Shown: positions 52,200 through 61,017 of the stretch, piece after piece
Position numbering within the stretch: position 1 is the stretch's first letter
Layout of the letters: each line of letters starts with the position of its first letter
DNA from: Algoriphagus aquaeductus
Lineage (GTDB): Bacteria; Bacteroidota; Bacteroidia; Cytophagales; Cyclobacteriaceae
Direction of reading: 5' to 3'
NCBI RefSeq assembly: GCF_003253485.1
Contig: NZ_QKTX01000006.1
Location: 62,001 to 126,000, forward strand
Length of the DNA stretch: 64,000 nt
Position numbers and translations under genes: made by a program
The notes under the pieces: model-generated
The model's database searches: none
What the model was told of the DNA's origin: nothing
What the model saw: the letters and a program-made list of their open reading frames with translations, nothing else

Positions 52200-52760
52200 A
52201 TGCTCTTTTCAAATTCGGAAAGTCCAACTGAAATTTGGCAGTCTATAAAGCACGAACTCCATCGTGGAGCTTCCGATCCCAAGCATCCGTTTCGGTATGT
52301 GAATTTGGGGACTATAGGAAAAGGCTTTCCACAGGTTCGCACGGTGGTATTGCGTGAAGTGAATCAGGGGTTGAATTTTTTAGTCTTTACAGATTTCCGT
52401 TCTGAGAAAGTGAAAGAAGTACAGAACTCTCCTCAGGTGACGCTACATTTTTATCATCCCAAAAAAATGCTTCAAGTCCGAGTGGAGGCCTTGGCAGAGA
52501 TTCATTTTCAAGATGAGTTAGCAGATCGTTATTGGAGAGGAATTCCTGAGGCCCGCAGGTCAGAATACACGGGAATGTTGCCACCTGGAAATAAGATTTC
52601 TAATCCTGATTTGGGCTGGGAGACAAATGACAAATCCTTTTTCACCCTATTGAAAATCAGTCCTCAACGAATCGAGGCCCTTCAATTGAGCAAAGAAGGT
52701 CACCTCCGAATCCAATTTGAAAAAGAAAAAGACTGGCAAGGTCAATGGTTGGTTCCCTGA
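52200..52760 (+). CDS. Pyridoxamine 5'-phosphate oxidase family protein
   Basis: A 186-residue FMN-binding split-barrel protein (Alr4036/PNPOx type), starting at ATG 52200; an upstream in-frame TTG at 52143 would begin inside the palindrome. The sequence shows RYVNLGTIGKGFPQVRTVVLR and FLVFTDFRSEKVKEV as FMN-binding strands, then VTLHFYHPKKMLQVRVEA and the C-terminal LQLSKEGHLRIQFEK. Compared with true PdxH, the C-terminal substrate-binding residues are not certain, so vitamin B6 oxidation is possible but unproven. Confidence 0.8.
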   Translation: MLFSNSESPTEIWQSIKHELHRGASDPKHPFRYVNLGTIGKGFPQVRTVVLREVNQGLNFLVFTDFRSEKVKEVQNSPQVTLHFYHPKKMLQVRVEALAEIHFQDELADRYWRGIPEARRSEYTGMLPPGNKISNPDLGWETNDKSFFTLLKISPQRIEALQLSKEGHLRIQFEKEKDWQGQWLVP

Positions 52761-52770
52761 CCTATTTTCA

Positions 52771-52802
52771 ATAAAAAAAGCTCTGAATTTCTCCAGAGCT
52801 TG
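52771..52802 (-). terminator. Intrinsic terminator of frr-pyrH
   Basis: On the minus strand AAGCTCTG pairs with CAGAGCTT around a short loop (52778-52801), followed by a T run (complement of the A run at 52773-52779), just after the frr stop. Confidence 0.85.
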
Positions 52803-52807
52803 TGGTT

Positions 52808-53368
52808 TCAGACTTTCATGATGTCGGCTTCTTTTTTGACCAGAAGCTCATCGATTTTAGCGGAGTAATTGTCCGTGAATTTTTGAACTTGCTCTTCGGC
52901 ACGTTTGATCGCGTCTTCGGAAACGCCTTCTTTTTGAAGTTTTCTCAGGGACTCGTTAGTTTCTTTTCTGACGGAGCGGATAGAAATTTTACCGGTTTCA
53001 CATTCAGATTTTGCCTGCTTTACGAGTTGAACTCTTCGCTCTTCGGTCAATGCTGGAATAGTCAAAATGATGATTTCTCCATTGTTTTGAGGAGCTAGAC
53101 CAAGATCAGAGTTGATGATGGCCTTCTCGATCTCAGAGATCAGGTTTCGCTCAAAAGGCTTGATGGCCAAAGTTCGTGCATCCGGGGTGGTGACCGAAGA
53201 TACCTGATTGAGCGGAGTAGGCGCGCCGTAGTATTGCACCATGATTCCGTCGAGTAGGTTGGGCATAGCTTTACCGGCTCTGATTTTTACCAACTCTGCA
53301 GCGGTATGATCCACCGCTTTCTGCATGAGTTCTTTGGCTTCGTCTAAGAATAATTCGATTTCTTCCAT
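52808..53368 (-). CDS. frr: Ribosome recycling factor
   Basis: Splits the post-termination ribosome with EF-G. 186 residues, the normal size, with the three-helix-bundle domain interrupted by the beta-rich domain around residues 30-105. Landmarks are VKIRAGKAMPNLLDGIMVQYYG near 25-46, TPLNQVSSVTTPDARTLAIKPF, and EERRVQLVKQAK with the ending SAKIDELLVKKEADIMKV. It follows pyrH by 14 bases, so pyrH-frr is one operon, as in many bacteria. Confidence 0.96.
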   Translation of the reverse strand: MEEIELFLDEAKELMQKAVDHTAAELVKIRAGKAMPNLLDGIMVQYYGAPTPLNQVSSVTTPDARTLAIKPFERNLISEIEKAIINSDLGLAPQNNGEIIILTIPALTEERRVQLVKQAKSECETGKISIRSVRKETNESLRKLQKEGVSEDAIKRAEEQVQKFTDNYSAKIDELLVKKEADIMKV

Positions 53369-53382
53369 GAGAATAGTCTAGG

Positions 53383-54090
53383 TTATGCAGTGATCAATGT
53401 TCCGATTTCTTCGCCTTGTACCAATTTGGAGAGATTGCCTTCCTTATTCATGTCAAATACGATGATGGGAAGGTTGTTTTCCTGACATAAGGTAAAAGCT
53501 GTCATATCCATGACGTTGAGGTTTTTCTTATACACCTCGTCAAAGGAAATGTTTTGATATTTGGTAGCAGAAGCGTCTTTTTCTGGGTCTGCGGTATAGA
53601 CACCGTCGACACGAGTTCCTTTTAAAACTACATCTGATTCGATTTCGATGGCTCGAAGTGCTGCGGTGGAGTCGGTGGTAAAGTAAGGGTTGCCTATTCC
53701 GGCACCGAAAATCACGATTCTTCCTTTTTCCAAGTGACGGATAGCTCTTCTGCGGATAAACGGCTCACATACACTTTCGATTTTGATACCGGACATTAGT
53801 CGGGTGAACATGCCGTTTTGCTCCAGTGCGCTTTGGAGTGCCATGGCATTGATCAAGGTCGCCAGCATTCCCATGTAGTCGCCTTGTACCCGGTCTATTC
53901 CTGATTTTTCGGCTTGCACTCCTCTAAAAATATTTCCTCCTCCGATCACTATGGCGATTTCCACGCCCATTTCTTTTACTTTTTTGATCTCGTCAGCATA
54001 TTGCTGAAGTCGGGCAGGATCGATGCCGTATTTTTTTTCGCCCATGAGGGCTTCTCCACTGAGCTTGAGCAGGATGCGTTTGTATTTCAT
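53383..54090 (-). CDS. pyrH: UMP kinase
   Basis: Phosphorylates UMP to UDP in pyrimidine synthesis; hexameric amino-acid-kinase fold, allosterically activated by GTP and inhibited by UTP in most bacteria. The protein has 235 residues from the ATG at 54090, which gives the standard [14 protein letters not shown] start; upstream in-frame residues are not conserved. Motifs: [11 protein letters not shown] (about 48-58), [21 protein letters not shown]-like [13 protein letters not shown] (about 128-140) and [12 protein letters not shown] -7-like box (TATATTTG) is at 54184-54191 on the minus strand. Confidence 0.94.
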   Translation of the reverse strand: MKYKRILLKLSGEALMGEKKYGIDPARLQQYADEIKKVKEMGVEIAIVIGGGNIFRGVQAEKSGIDRVQGDYMGMLATLINAMALQSALEQNGMFTRLMSGIKIESVCEPFIRRRAIRHLEKGRIVIFGAGIGNPYFTTDSTAALRAIEIESDVVLKGTRVDGVYTADPEKDASATKYQNISFDEVYKKNLNVMDMTAFTLCQENNLPIIVFDMNKEGNLSKLVQGEEIGTLITA

Positions 54091-54183
54091 CGATTGGTTT
54101 ATTGATTCTAAAGCTACCTTTCCACTTGGGAAATTCGGGTTAAATTCCGATTGGATCGACCTCAAAAAGTCCAAACAATCCGA

Positions 54184-54191
54184 CAAATATA
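54184..54191 (-). promoter_or_regulatory. Candidate -7 box TATATTTG for pyrH-frr
   Basis: On the minus strand this matches TAnnTTTG, about 94 bases upstream of the pyrH ATG. No -33 TTTG is obvious at the correct spacing. Confidence 0.3.
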
Positions 54192-54291
54192 ATTTCTTCA
54201 GTTCAGAATGCTAGGAGATCGGGTAAAAATGCCTTTCAGCTCCAATAAATTGACTGAAGATCAGTAAATTATTGTCGGTCTAAGGAATTGA

Positions 54292-55152
54292 ATGATGAGC
54301 TTTTGGAAAGATAAGCGGGTTTGGATAGTTGGCGCTTCCTCAGGAATTGGGGAAGGGTTGGTATATTCTTTGGCTAAATCCGGTGCCAAACTCTTGCTTT
54401 CCTCAAGAAATGAAAACCGTCTTTTGGAGATTGTGAAGTCGCTTTCTGCCTCGGATATTGGGGTGATTCCTTTGGATATTGGAGATCATCGGCAACTGAA
54501 TAATCTTACCCAACAAGCTTGGGAAACTTATTCAGGATTGGATGTGGTATTTCTCAATGCCGGAATCTCCGTGAGAGATCGGGTGGTGGATACCGAGGTC
54601 GAGGTCGAAAAAAAACTCATGGATGTCAACTTTTGGGGGCCGGTAATTATTTCCAAAAAACTACTCCAACTCAAAACTGATCAAGGACAACTTCACCTCG
54701 TAGTTACCTCAAGTCTGAGTGGTAAATATGGCGTGCCCAAGCTGGCATCCTATGCGGCATCCAAGCATGCATTACATGGATATTTTGAATCCCTTCGAGC
54801 CGAGACACATGGGAATGGCCTTTTTATTCACTTGGCTATACCGGGATTTGTCCGCACTGATATCACAGTAAATGGCTTAAATGGGGACGGAAGCGTCAAT
54901 GGGAAAATGCAGCAAGCGTTGGCCAAGGGGATGGATCCGTTAACTTGTGCTCAGGGTATTCTTGTGGAAGTGGAAAAAGGGAAAGAAGAGTTCGTAGTGG
55001 GAGGAATGGAGCGCCATACCGTTTGGCTGAGTCGACTTTTTCCAGGAGTTATGAAAAAGATGATCCGATCCAACCCGGTTCAAAAACTTGAAAAATGGAA
55101 ACAGTATTTCCTAAAAAAAAACGGCCCGAAGCCGCTTTCTGATCAAAATTGA
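54292..55152 (+). CDS. SDR family oxidoreductase
   Basis: A 286-residue short-chain dehydrogenase (start ATG at 54292 or 54295). Cofactor motif GASSGIGEGL (about 14-23), NAGIS, catalytic YAASKHALHGY with the preceding VTSSLSGKYG. The C-terminal extension, with RSNPVQKLEKW, is typical of DHRS7B-like SDRs. Substrate unknown. It converges on the biotin carrier gene; the two coding regions overlap by ten bases, and the carrier gene's terminator seems to lie inside this gene's 3' end. Confidence 0.85.
   Translation: MMSFWKDKRVWIVGASSGIGEGLVYSLAKSGAKLLLSSRNENRLLEIVKSLSASDIGVIPLDIGDHRQLNNLTQQAWETYSGLDVVFLNAGISVRDRVVDTEVEVEKKLMDVNFWGPVIISKKLLQLKTDQGQLHLVVTSSLSGKYGVPKLASYAASKHALHGYFESLRAETHGNGLFIHLAIPGFVRTDITVNGLNGDGSVNGKMQQALAKGMDPLTCAQGILVEVEKGKEEFVVGGMERHTVWLSRLFPGVMKKMIRSNPVQKLEKWKQYFLKKNGPKPLSDQN
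55112..55136 (-). terminator. Candidate terminator of the biotin carrier gene inside the SDR coding sequence
   Basis: On the minus strand CGGC (55134-55131) pairs with GCCG (55125-55122) around TTCGG, followed by nine T (55121-55113). The stem is short but all G-C. It is located about 10 bases past the carrier gene's stop. Confidence 0.5.
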
Positions 55153-55637
55153 ATCAAGACCTGATTTTTTTCCACACTTTGTTTCAGGGAAACTTTGACG
55201 TCTTTCACAGTACCATCTCCGGGGGCTTTGATGATATTTTCCATCTTCATGGCTTCGAGGATTAGGACTACATCCCCCTTTTTGACCTGGTCTCCGGGTT
55301 TGACTTTCAGGTCCAAAATCAATCCCGGCATAGGAGCTTTGATTTCTTTCACGTTTCCAGTCCCGGCCGAATTCATTCCCATTCGGTCCAAGAGAAGGTC
55401 AAAGCGATCTTTAAGTTGCAAGGTTGCTGTTTTATATCCCAGTCGGATTTGGATTGTTTTGGTTTCGAAGTCCAGACCCAAAAGTTCGGCATCAATAGAT
55501 TGATTCCCTTTGATCAAATGAACCGTTTTTTCATCGATCCATTTTATATCCCATTCCAACAAATTTTGATTGACCAAGGTCTGATCCTTGGATTTTTCGA
55601 CGGAGTAGCTGGTATTTTGAAGGTTTACTGAAAACAT
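55143..55637 (-). CDS. Biotin/lipoyl carrier domain protein (acyl-CoA carboxylase BCCP-type subunit)
   Basis: A 164-residue carrier. The C-terminal ~75 residues form a biotinyl domain: IKAPMPGLILDLKVKPGDQV, then VVLILEAMKMENIIKAP, with the biotinylated Lys131 in EAMKMEN. The N-terminal half (about 1-85) is a beta-rich segment that is not conserved in E. coli AccB and resembles the BT-domain-like linker of propionyl/methylcrotonyl/acetyl-CoA carboxylases. No carboxylase subunit gene is next to it. It is convergent with and overlaps the SDR gene by ten bases. Confidence 0.82.
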   Translation of the reverse strand: MFSVNLQNTSYSVEKSKDQTLVNQNLLEWDIKWIDEKTVHLIKGNQSIDAELLGLDFETKTIQIRLGYKTATLQLKDRFDLLLDRMGMNSAGTGNVKEIKAPMPGLILDLKVKPGDQVKKGDVVLILEAMKMENIIKAPGDGTVKDVKVSLKQSVEKNQVLIQF

Positions 55638-55703
55638 TCCTGCTATTTTGGCTTTGTTAAATGATTTTAGGGCCCATTGCCTTCTACTAATTTCTCACCA
55701 AAT

Positions 55704-58337
55704 ATGAGTCAAAAACGATCTGTCCCAAAAAGAAATTTGATGATCCGTATCAGAATTTGTATCGCCGTGTTGACAGTTTTGGGTTTAAATGCCTGTAAAA
55801 CAAGCAAATCGACAATTGATGAAAAAGATATTTTGACTTCGATAGATTCAGTGTCCGAAATTTCGGCTCAAAAAAACCACGACCTTCAGCTAAGACACAA
55901 TAAAGAAAAATCAATAGTAGAATATCAACCGAGTCCAAGAAGGGATTTTGATATTCTTCATACTGATTTGGATTTGCAATTCGATTGGGAAAACCAATCC
56001 GTTTTGGGGAGAGCCCTACTTAGGGTCAAGCCTTTTTTTTATCCTCAGCGTACTTTAGTCCTGGATGCAAAAGACTTTGAACTTGGTACAATTGCCTTAA
56101 TGGGGAAAGACAGCTTAACGGTACTTTCCTACAGGTACAATGAAAAAGAATTAAGCATTTACCTACCCAAAGAATTCTCTTCAAAAGACACCCTAGAGAT
56201 AATGATTAATTACACGGCCTTTCCTGAACGAAATTCAGGGGATGGCAGTAAAGCGATTACTGATACCAAGGGCTTGTATTTTATCGATCCGCTGGATACT
56301 GTTCCAGATAAACCTACCATGGTTTGGACCCAAGGAGAGACGGAGCACAACAGCAAATGGTTTCCAACCATTGATAAACCCAATGAGCGATTTACCCATA
56401 GTATCAAACTTACAGTACCAGACTCGATGGTTTCTATAAGTAACGGCAAACTGGTAAAAAAAGAAATCCTAGGCAATGGACTTAGGAAGGATTATTGGGA
56501 AATGAACCTTCCCCATGCACCGTATTTGGTAGCGATTGCTGTGGGTAGTTTTGGGAAAGTGGAGGACAGCTATGGTGAGATACCGCTAGGATATTATGTG
56601 GAGAAAGGTTTTGAAAAGGGAGCGGCAAAAGTTTTTGAAAATACGCCTAAAATGATGGCGTTTTTTGAAGAAATATTGGGAGTCAACTATCCCTGGGAAA
56701 AATACGATCAGATAGTCGTACGTGATTTTGTGTCCGGTGCCATGGAAAATACCACTGCTTCCATATTTATGGAAGAGCTGCGCTTGGATGAACGTGAAGC
56801 AATAGATTCCGAATGGGATTATATTATCGCTCATGAGCTCTTTCACCAGTGGTTTGGAGACTATGTGACGACAGAGTCCTGGGCAAATCTCACGCTTAAT
56901 GAGGCATTTGCAAATTACAGCGAATACCTGTGGAATGAATTTCAATACGGAGAAGACCAAGCTGCTTTGAAGTTAGTTGCCGAGATGGAGGGTTATTTTG
57001 CCGAGTCTGAAAGCAAGCAGGTGAATTTGATCCGGTTTGATTACAAGGATTCTGAGGACATGTTTGATGCCCACAGCTACAACAAGGGCGGGGTTATATT
57101 ACATATGCTAAGAAACCATCTTGGAGACGAGGCATTTTTCAGAGCGCTGAATCTGTATCTGAGACAGAACGCCTTTCAGTCTGTGGAAGTCCATGACCTT
57201 AGGCTGGCGTTTGAACAAGTAAGTGGGCAGGATTTAAATTGGTTTTTCAATCAATGGTTTTTGGATAAAGGACATCCCGAGTTAGAAATTGATGTTGACT
57301 ATTCAGAGCCAGAAAATATTCTGATAACAATTTCTCAAATTCAAGATCTGAATTCTGCACCCTTGTATCAATTGCCTTTGGAAGTAAGCTGGTATGAGGA
57401 TGGTAATCGAAAGTCCAAAATTCTCTTTCTGAAAGAAGCCAATCAGTTTTTTGCACTTGAAAATGAGAAGCCTATCCATCAGCTTTATGTCGATGAGGGG
57501 AAGGGAATTTTAGCACGAAGGTCGCAAAAGCTTGAGGATGGATTTTTTGCCAGACAATTCAACGAATCGCAGTTGGGCGTGGCGAGGTATGAGGCCTTGG
57601 ATAGTTTGATTTCAAGAGATGCGCGATCTGAGCTGAATTCAATCATTCCAATTGCTTTAAAAGATTCTTTCTGGTCCATTCGGGAAAAATGTTTGGGATA
57701 CCTTATGTCTGATTCCAACTGGCAATCCGAGCTCTTGGGGATAGAGGACCTGGTGTTTGAATTAGCAGAATCTGATGAAAGAAATTCTGTGAGGGCAGCT
57801 GCAATTGATTTATTAACTGAGTGGGATCCGGATAAATACCAGAAGGCATTTCAAAGATGGTCCAATCATCCTTCCTATTTGGTCGCGGGTTCGGCGTTGA
57901 TGGGATTAATCAATTCAAAAGAATCCAAAGTAGATCCCAAAATCATTGAAGGGTTTTCAAGTGAAGGAAATTTCCGACTGGTTATTCCTGTATCGGAATA
58001 TTACATCATTGAAGGAGTTAGAGATAAGGGAGAATGGTTTCATCAAAAGTTGGCCCAACTAAAAGGTGAAGGATTATATTACTTTTTGGGCTATTATTCT
58101 GAATATTTTGTACGGTTTCCCGAGGAGGGAAAAGAGGAAGCGATTTCCAACCTGATCAAATATTTAAAATATAGTGCCAAAGACTATGTCAGAATGGGGG
58201 CGTTTCAAGCCTTATTGGGGTTTTCGGATGATCTTGAAACAGTCCGAAAAATTGAAGTAGCCATAGGGGATGAAAAGTCACCTCAGCTTCAGAATTACTT
58301 CAACTATTTCCTGAAAATGCTGAAGGATGAAAATTAA
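55704..58337 (+). CDS. M1 family aminopeptidase, lipoprotein
   Basis: A zinc aminopeptidase of 877 residues from the ATG at 55704 (the frame is open to a TTG at 55677; another possible start is Met at 55740, which would begin the signal peptide more directly). The signal ends VLGLNACKTS, so it is lipid-anchored. The exopeptidase motif GAMEN is at 345-349; the zinc motif HELFH at 377-381 with Glu400 (NEAFANY) completes the HExxH-x18-E set. The C-terminal ~330 residues form HEAT-like repeats. Probably used to degrade peptides at the cell surface. Confidence 0.9.
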   Translation: MSQKRSVPKRNLMIRIRICIAVLTVLGLNACKTSKSTIDEKDILTSIDSVSEISAQKNHDLQLRHNKEKSIVEYQPSPRRDFDILHTDLDLQFDWENQSVLGRALLRVKPFFYPQRTLVLDAKDFELGTIALMGKDSLTVLSYRYNEKELSIYLPKEFSSKDTLEIMINYTAFPERNSGDGSKAITDTKGLYFIDPLDTVPDKPTMVWTQGETEHNSKWFPTIDKPNERFTHSIKLTVPDSMVSISNGKLVKKEILGNGLRKDYWEMNLPHAPYLVAIAVGSFGKVEDSYGEIPLGYYVEKGFEKGAAKVFENTPKMMAFFEEILGVNYPWEKYDQIVVRDFVSGAMENTTASIFMEELRLDEREAIDSEWDYIIAHELFHQWFGDYVTTESWANLTLNEAFANYSEYLWNEFQYGEDQAALKLVAEMEGYFAESESKQVNLIRFDYKDSEDMFDAHSYNKGGVILHMLRNHLGDEAFFRALNLYLRQNAFQSVEVHDLRLAFEQVSGQDLNWFFNQWFLDKGHPELEIDVDYSEPENILITISQIQDLNSAPLYQLPLEVSWYEDGNRKSKILFLKEANQFFALENEKPIHQLYVDEGKGILARRSQKLEDGFFARQFNESQLGVARYEALDSLISRDARSELNSIIPIALKDSFWSIREKCLGYLMSDSNWQSELLGIEDLVFELAESDERNSVRAAAIDLLTEWDPDKYQKAFQRWSNHPSYLVAGSALMGLINSKESKVDPKIIEGFSSEGNFRLVIPVSEYYIIEGVRDKGEWFHQKLAQLKGEGLYYFLGYYSEYFVRFPEEGKEEAISNLIKYLKYSAKDYVRMGAFQALLGFSDDLETVRKIEVAIGDEKSPQLQNYFNYFLKMLKDEN

Positions 58338-58401
58338 TTGATTGATTTTTAAAAGATTGAAACATCAGGCAAGAAAAAGTTTTCAATTTTCAGAACCAAC
58401 C

Positions 58402-58432
58402 TTTGATACTTTGGTAAAAGGCTCTAATTTTG
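58402..58432 (+). promoter_or_regulatory. Promoter of the tRNA-tuf operon: TTTG, 19 bases, TAATTTTG
   Basis: TTTG at 58402-58405 and TAATTTTG at 58425-58432, separated by exactly 19 bases, match both elements of the Bacteroidota housekeeping promoter. Transcription should begin near 58438, about 46 bases before tRNA-Tyr. Confidence 0.75.
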
Positions 58433-58483
58433 CCATCCGTTAAGGTCATAAGCCGAAAAAAGGCTAAGGATTTTAACTCAGTT

Positions 58484-58566
58484 GGGGGAATACCAAAGCG
58501 GCCAACTGGGACGGACTGTAAATCCGTTGACTTATGTCTTCACAGGTTCGAATCCTGTTTCCCCCA
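58484..58566 (+). tRNA. tRNA-Tyr (anticodon GTA)
   Basis: Acceptor stem GGGGGAA pairs with TTCCCCC; anticodon loop ACTGTAAAT gives GTA. The long variable arm (class II) and the 83-base length fit tRNA-Tyr. The CCA end is not encoded. Confidence 0.94.
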
Positions 58567-58597
58567 CATAGATTGCCTGAATGCAAAATTTTTTTTC

Positions 58598-58605
58598 TAG
58601 TTTTG
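58598..58605 (+). promoter_or_regulatory. Possible second -7 box TAGTTTTG between tRNA-Tyr and tRNA-Gly
   Basis: A TAnnTTTG match in the 73-base gap, 34 bases before tRNA-Gly. Only an ATTG-like sequence lies at a near-correct -33 spacing, so it may be a secondary promoter. Confidence 0.35.
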
Positions 58606-58639
58606 CAGGGCTTAAAAAAATCCGGTACGCCGGTTATAA

Positions 58640-58712
58640 GCGGGAGTAGCTCAGTTGGTAGAGCGGCAGCCTTCCAAGCTGCAGGTCGCGGGTTCGAGCC
58701 TCGTCTCCCGCT
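58640..58712 (+). tRNA. tRNA-Gly (anticodon TCC)
   Basis: GCGGGAG pairs with CTCCCGC; the anticodon loop CTTCCAA gives TCC, and GGTTCGAGCC is the T loop. 73 bases, no encoded CCA. It lies between tRNA-Tyr and tRNA-Thr. Confidence 0.94.
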
Positions 58713-58739
58713 CTGTGCTTACAGAGCACAATGGGTTAA

Positions 58740-58811
58740 GCCGACGTAGCTCAGGGGTAGAGTACTTCCTTGGTAAGGAAGGGGTCACGGGTTCAATTCC
58801 CGTCGTTGGCT
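58740..58811 (+). tRNA. tRNA-Thr (anticodon GGT)
   Basis: GCCGACG pairs with CGTTGGC (with one G-T); anticodon loop TTGGTAA gives GGT. 72 bases. Same order tRNA-Tyr, -Gly, -Thr before tuf as in the E. coli tufB operon. Confidence 0.94.
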
Positions 58812-58869
58812 CATTACAGAGAATAATTATCTAAACATATCTTTAAACTTAAACTGAGGATTTTCACGC

Positions 58870-60057
58870 ATGGCAAAAGCAACCTTCGACCGTTCCAAGC
58901 CGCACGTTAATATCGGTACGATTGGACACGTAGACCATGGCAAAACAACCCTGACTGCCGCCATCACTACCGTATTGGCTAAAAAAGGTCTTTCTGAATT
59001 GAGAGATTTCTCTTCAATCGACAACGCTCCTGAAGAGAAAGAAAGAGGTATTACTATTAATACTTCTCACGTAGAATATCAGACTGAAAACAGACACTAT
59101 GCTCACGTAGACTGTCCAGGTCACGCTGACTACGTTAAAAACATGGTAACAGGTGCTGCCCAGATGGACGGTGCTATCCTTGTAGTAGCTGCGACTGACG
59201 GACCTATGCCGCAAACCAGAGAGCACATTCTTTTGGCTCGTCAGGTAGGTGTACCTCAACTTGTTGTTTTCTTGAACAAAGTTGACATGGTTGACGATCC
59301 TGAATTGCTTGAGCTTGTTGAAATGGAAGTAAGAGAATTGCTTTCTTTCTATGAGTTTGACGGTGACAATATCCCAGTAATTGCTGGTTCTGCACTTGGT
59401 GCATTGAACGGTGAAGAGAAGTGGGTTGAGACTGTGATGCAATTGATGAACGCAGTAGATACATTCATTCCTCTTCCAGAGCGTTTGATCGACAAAGATT
59501 TCTTGATGCCTGTTGAAGACGTATTCTCTATCACTGGACGTGGTACAGTAGCAACTGGTAGAATTGAAAGAGGTGTAATCAACTCTGGTGAACCAGTTGA
59601 AATCATCGGTATGGGTGCTGAAGGCTTAAAGTCTACTGTTACCGGTGTTGAAATGTTCCGTAAGATTCTTGATAGAGGTGAAGCTGGTGACAACGTAGGT
59701 TTGTTGTTGAGAGGTATCGAAAAATCTCAAATCAAGCGTGGTATGATTATCTGTAAGCCAGGATCTGTGAAGCCTCACGCTCACTTCAAGGCAGAAGTTT
59801 ACGTTCTTTCTAAAGAAGAAGGTGGACGTCATACTCCATTCTTCAACAAATACAGACCTCAGTTCTACCTTAGAACTACAGACGTAACTGGTGAAATCAA
59901 ACTTCCAGCAAACGTGGAAATGGTTATGCCAGGTGACAACGTAACTATCGAAGTTACCCTATTGTCTGCTGTAGCTCTTGAGAAAGGTTTGAGATTTGCG
60001 ATCCGTGAAGGTGGTCGTACAGTAGGTGCCGGACAGGTTACCGAAATTCTTGACTAA
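58870..60057 (+). CDS. tuf: Elongation factor Tu
   Basis: GTPase delivering aminoacyl-tRNA to the ribosome. 395 residues. G1 GHVDHGKT (19-26), the G2 effector region [13 protein letters not shown]3 [10 protein letters not shown]4 NKVD and the G5 SAL region are intact, followed by domains 2 and 3. Codon use is strongly biased (e.g. AGA for Arg, GGT for Gly), as expected for high expression. It is transcribed with the upstream tRNAs and ends at a hairpin before the next promoter. Confidence 0.98.
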   Translation: MAKATFDRSKPHVNIGTIGHVDHGKTTLTAAITTVLAKKGLSELRDFSSIDNAPEEKERGITINTSHVEYQTENRHYAHVDCPGHADYVKNMVTGAAQMDGAILVVAATDGPMPQTREHILLARQVGVPQLVVFLNKVDMVDDPELLELVEMEVRELLSFYEFDGDNIPVIAGSALGALNGEEKWVETVMQLMNAVDTFIPLPERLIDKDFLMPVEDVFSITGRGTVATGRIERGVINSGEPVEIIGMGAEGLKSTVTGVEMFRKILDRGEAGDNVGLLLRGIEKSQIKRGMIICKPGSVKPHAHFKAEVYVLSKEEGGRHTPFFNKYRPQFYLRTTDVTGEIKLPANVEMVMPGDNVTIEVTLLSAVALEKGLRFAIREGGRTVGAGQVTEILD

Positions 60058-60078
60058 TTATCAGAATTAGAATATATG

Positions 60079-60115
60079 ATGCGATCCCAAAGATATTTTG
60101 GGATCGCATTTGTTT
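60079..60115 (+). terminator. Terminator-like hairpin after tuf
   Basis: ATGCGATCCCAAA (60079-60091) pairs perfectly with TTTGGGATCGCAT (60097-60109). The T tract (TTGTTTC) is weak and overlaps the -33 TTTG of the next promoter at 60109. Confidence 0.75.
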
Positions 60116-60139
60116 CTAAAGACATTATTCCTAATTTTG
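60109..60139 (+). promoter_or_regulatory. Promoter of tRNA-Trp-secE-nusG operon: TTTG, 19 bases, TAATTTTG
   Basis: TTTG at 60109-60112 and TAATTTTG at 60132-60139, with a 19-base spacer identical in length to that of the upstream tuf operon promoter. The predicted start is near 60145, 22 bases before tRNA-Trp. The -33 element lies within the downstream edge of the tuf terminator. Confidence 0.75.
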
Positions 60140-60166
60140 CGTTCCGTTTTCGGGCGTATGTTTTAC

Positions 60167-60237
60167 ACGGGCATAGTTCAATGGCAGAATAGCGGTCTCC
60201 AAAACCGTTGATGGGAGTTCGAATCTCTCTGCCCGTG
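60167..60237 (+). tRNA. tRNA-Trp (anticodon CCA)
   Basis: ACGGGCA pairs with TGCCCGT; the anticodon loop CTCCAAA gives CCA. 71 bases, with the T loop GTTCGAATC. It sits between tuf and secE, the usual place in many bacteria. Confidence 0.94.
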
Positions 60238-60254
60238 CAGTAAGAAGATAGACT

Positions 60255-60443
60255 ATGAATCTTAAAAACTTTGTCCTTGAGTCTTATGATGAAATGAAAA
60301 ACAAGGTCACTTGGCCAAAATTTTCATTCCTTCAAAACAGTGCCGTATTGGTGTTGGTTGCTTCCTTAATCTTCGCACTTTTTATCGGTGTAGTGGATCT
60401 GGGATTTGAGAACATCATGACATGGTTTTATGATTTATTCTAA
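60255..60443 (+). CDS. secE: Preprotein translocase subunit SecE
   Basis: A 62-residue SecYEG component that clamps SecY. Amphipathic helix LKNFVLESYDEMKNKVTWP (4-22) is followed by the single membrane helix (29-51). It is the minimal one-helix form common outside enterobacteria. It starts 17 bases after tRNA-Trp and is followed 13 bases later by nusG. Confidence 0.95.
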   Translation: MNLKNFVLESYDEMKNKVTWPKFSFLQNSAVLVLVASLIFALFIGVVDLGFENIMTWFYDLF

Positions 60444-60456
60444 TTGAAATTACAGA

Positions 60457-61014
60457 ATGGTTGAACATAAGTGGTACGTACTCAGGGTAGTAGCTGGTCA
60501 GGAGAAGAAAACTAAATCCTATCTGGAAAATGAAATTTTCAGACAGAAATTGGATGAATTCATCCCTGAAGTGCTGATTCCTTCTGAGAAGGTATACGAG
60601 ATGCGTAATGGCAAGAAGCGTGTCAGGGAGAGAAATTTCTTTCCGGGATATGTTTTGGTCAATGCGGATCTTTCGAATGGTGAGGCCAATCACGTAATAA
60701 CGAGTATTCCGGGAGTAATCGGTTTTCTTGGATCAAACCAGGGGGGAGCTTCCAAAACCCCTGAACCATTACGTCAGTCAGAAGTCAACCGTATCTTAGG
60801 TAAGGTTGAGGAGATTGATGAGTTTGCCGAGAAGCAGGATACACCATTTATAGTCGGAGAGGCCGTGAAAGTAATGGACGGTCCTTTCAGTGGATTTACC
60901 GGAACGATTGAGGAGATATTTGAGGAAAAGAAAAAGCTTAATGTTATGGTTAAGATTTTCGGCCGAAATACTCCTGTTGAATTAAACTTTATACAAGTAG
61001 AAAAACAAGACTAA
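60457..61014 (+). CDS. nusG: Transcription termination/antitermination factor NusG
   Basis: A 185-residue NusG linking RNA polymerase to Rho or ribosomes. NGN domain from [15 protein letters not shown] (about 4-18) to [17 protein letters not shown]-terminal KOW domain from about 128 with [21 protein letters not shown]. Three bases separate it from rplK, so no leader for L11/L1 operon control exists between them. Confidence 0.96.
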   Translation: MVEHKWYVLRVVAGQEKKTKSYLENEIFRQKLDEFIPEVLIPSEKVYEMRNGKKRVRERNFFPGYVLVNADLSNGEANHVITSIPGVIGFLGSNQGGASKTPEPLRQSEVNRILGKVEEIDEFAEKQDTPFIVGEAVKVMDGPFSGFTGTIEEIFEEKKKLNVMVKIFGRNTPVELNFIQVEKQD

Positions 61015-61017
61015 GCA

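Noticed and set aside
53383-54186. Longer pyrH start at 54186
   Set aside because: The ATG at 54090 gives the conserved UMP kinase N-terminus; the extra 32 residues are not conserved.
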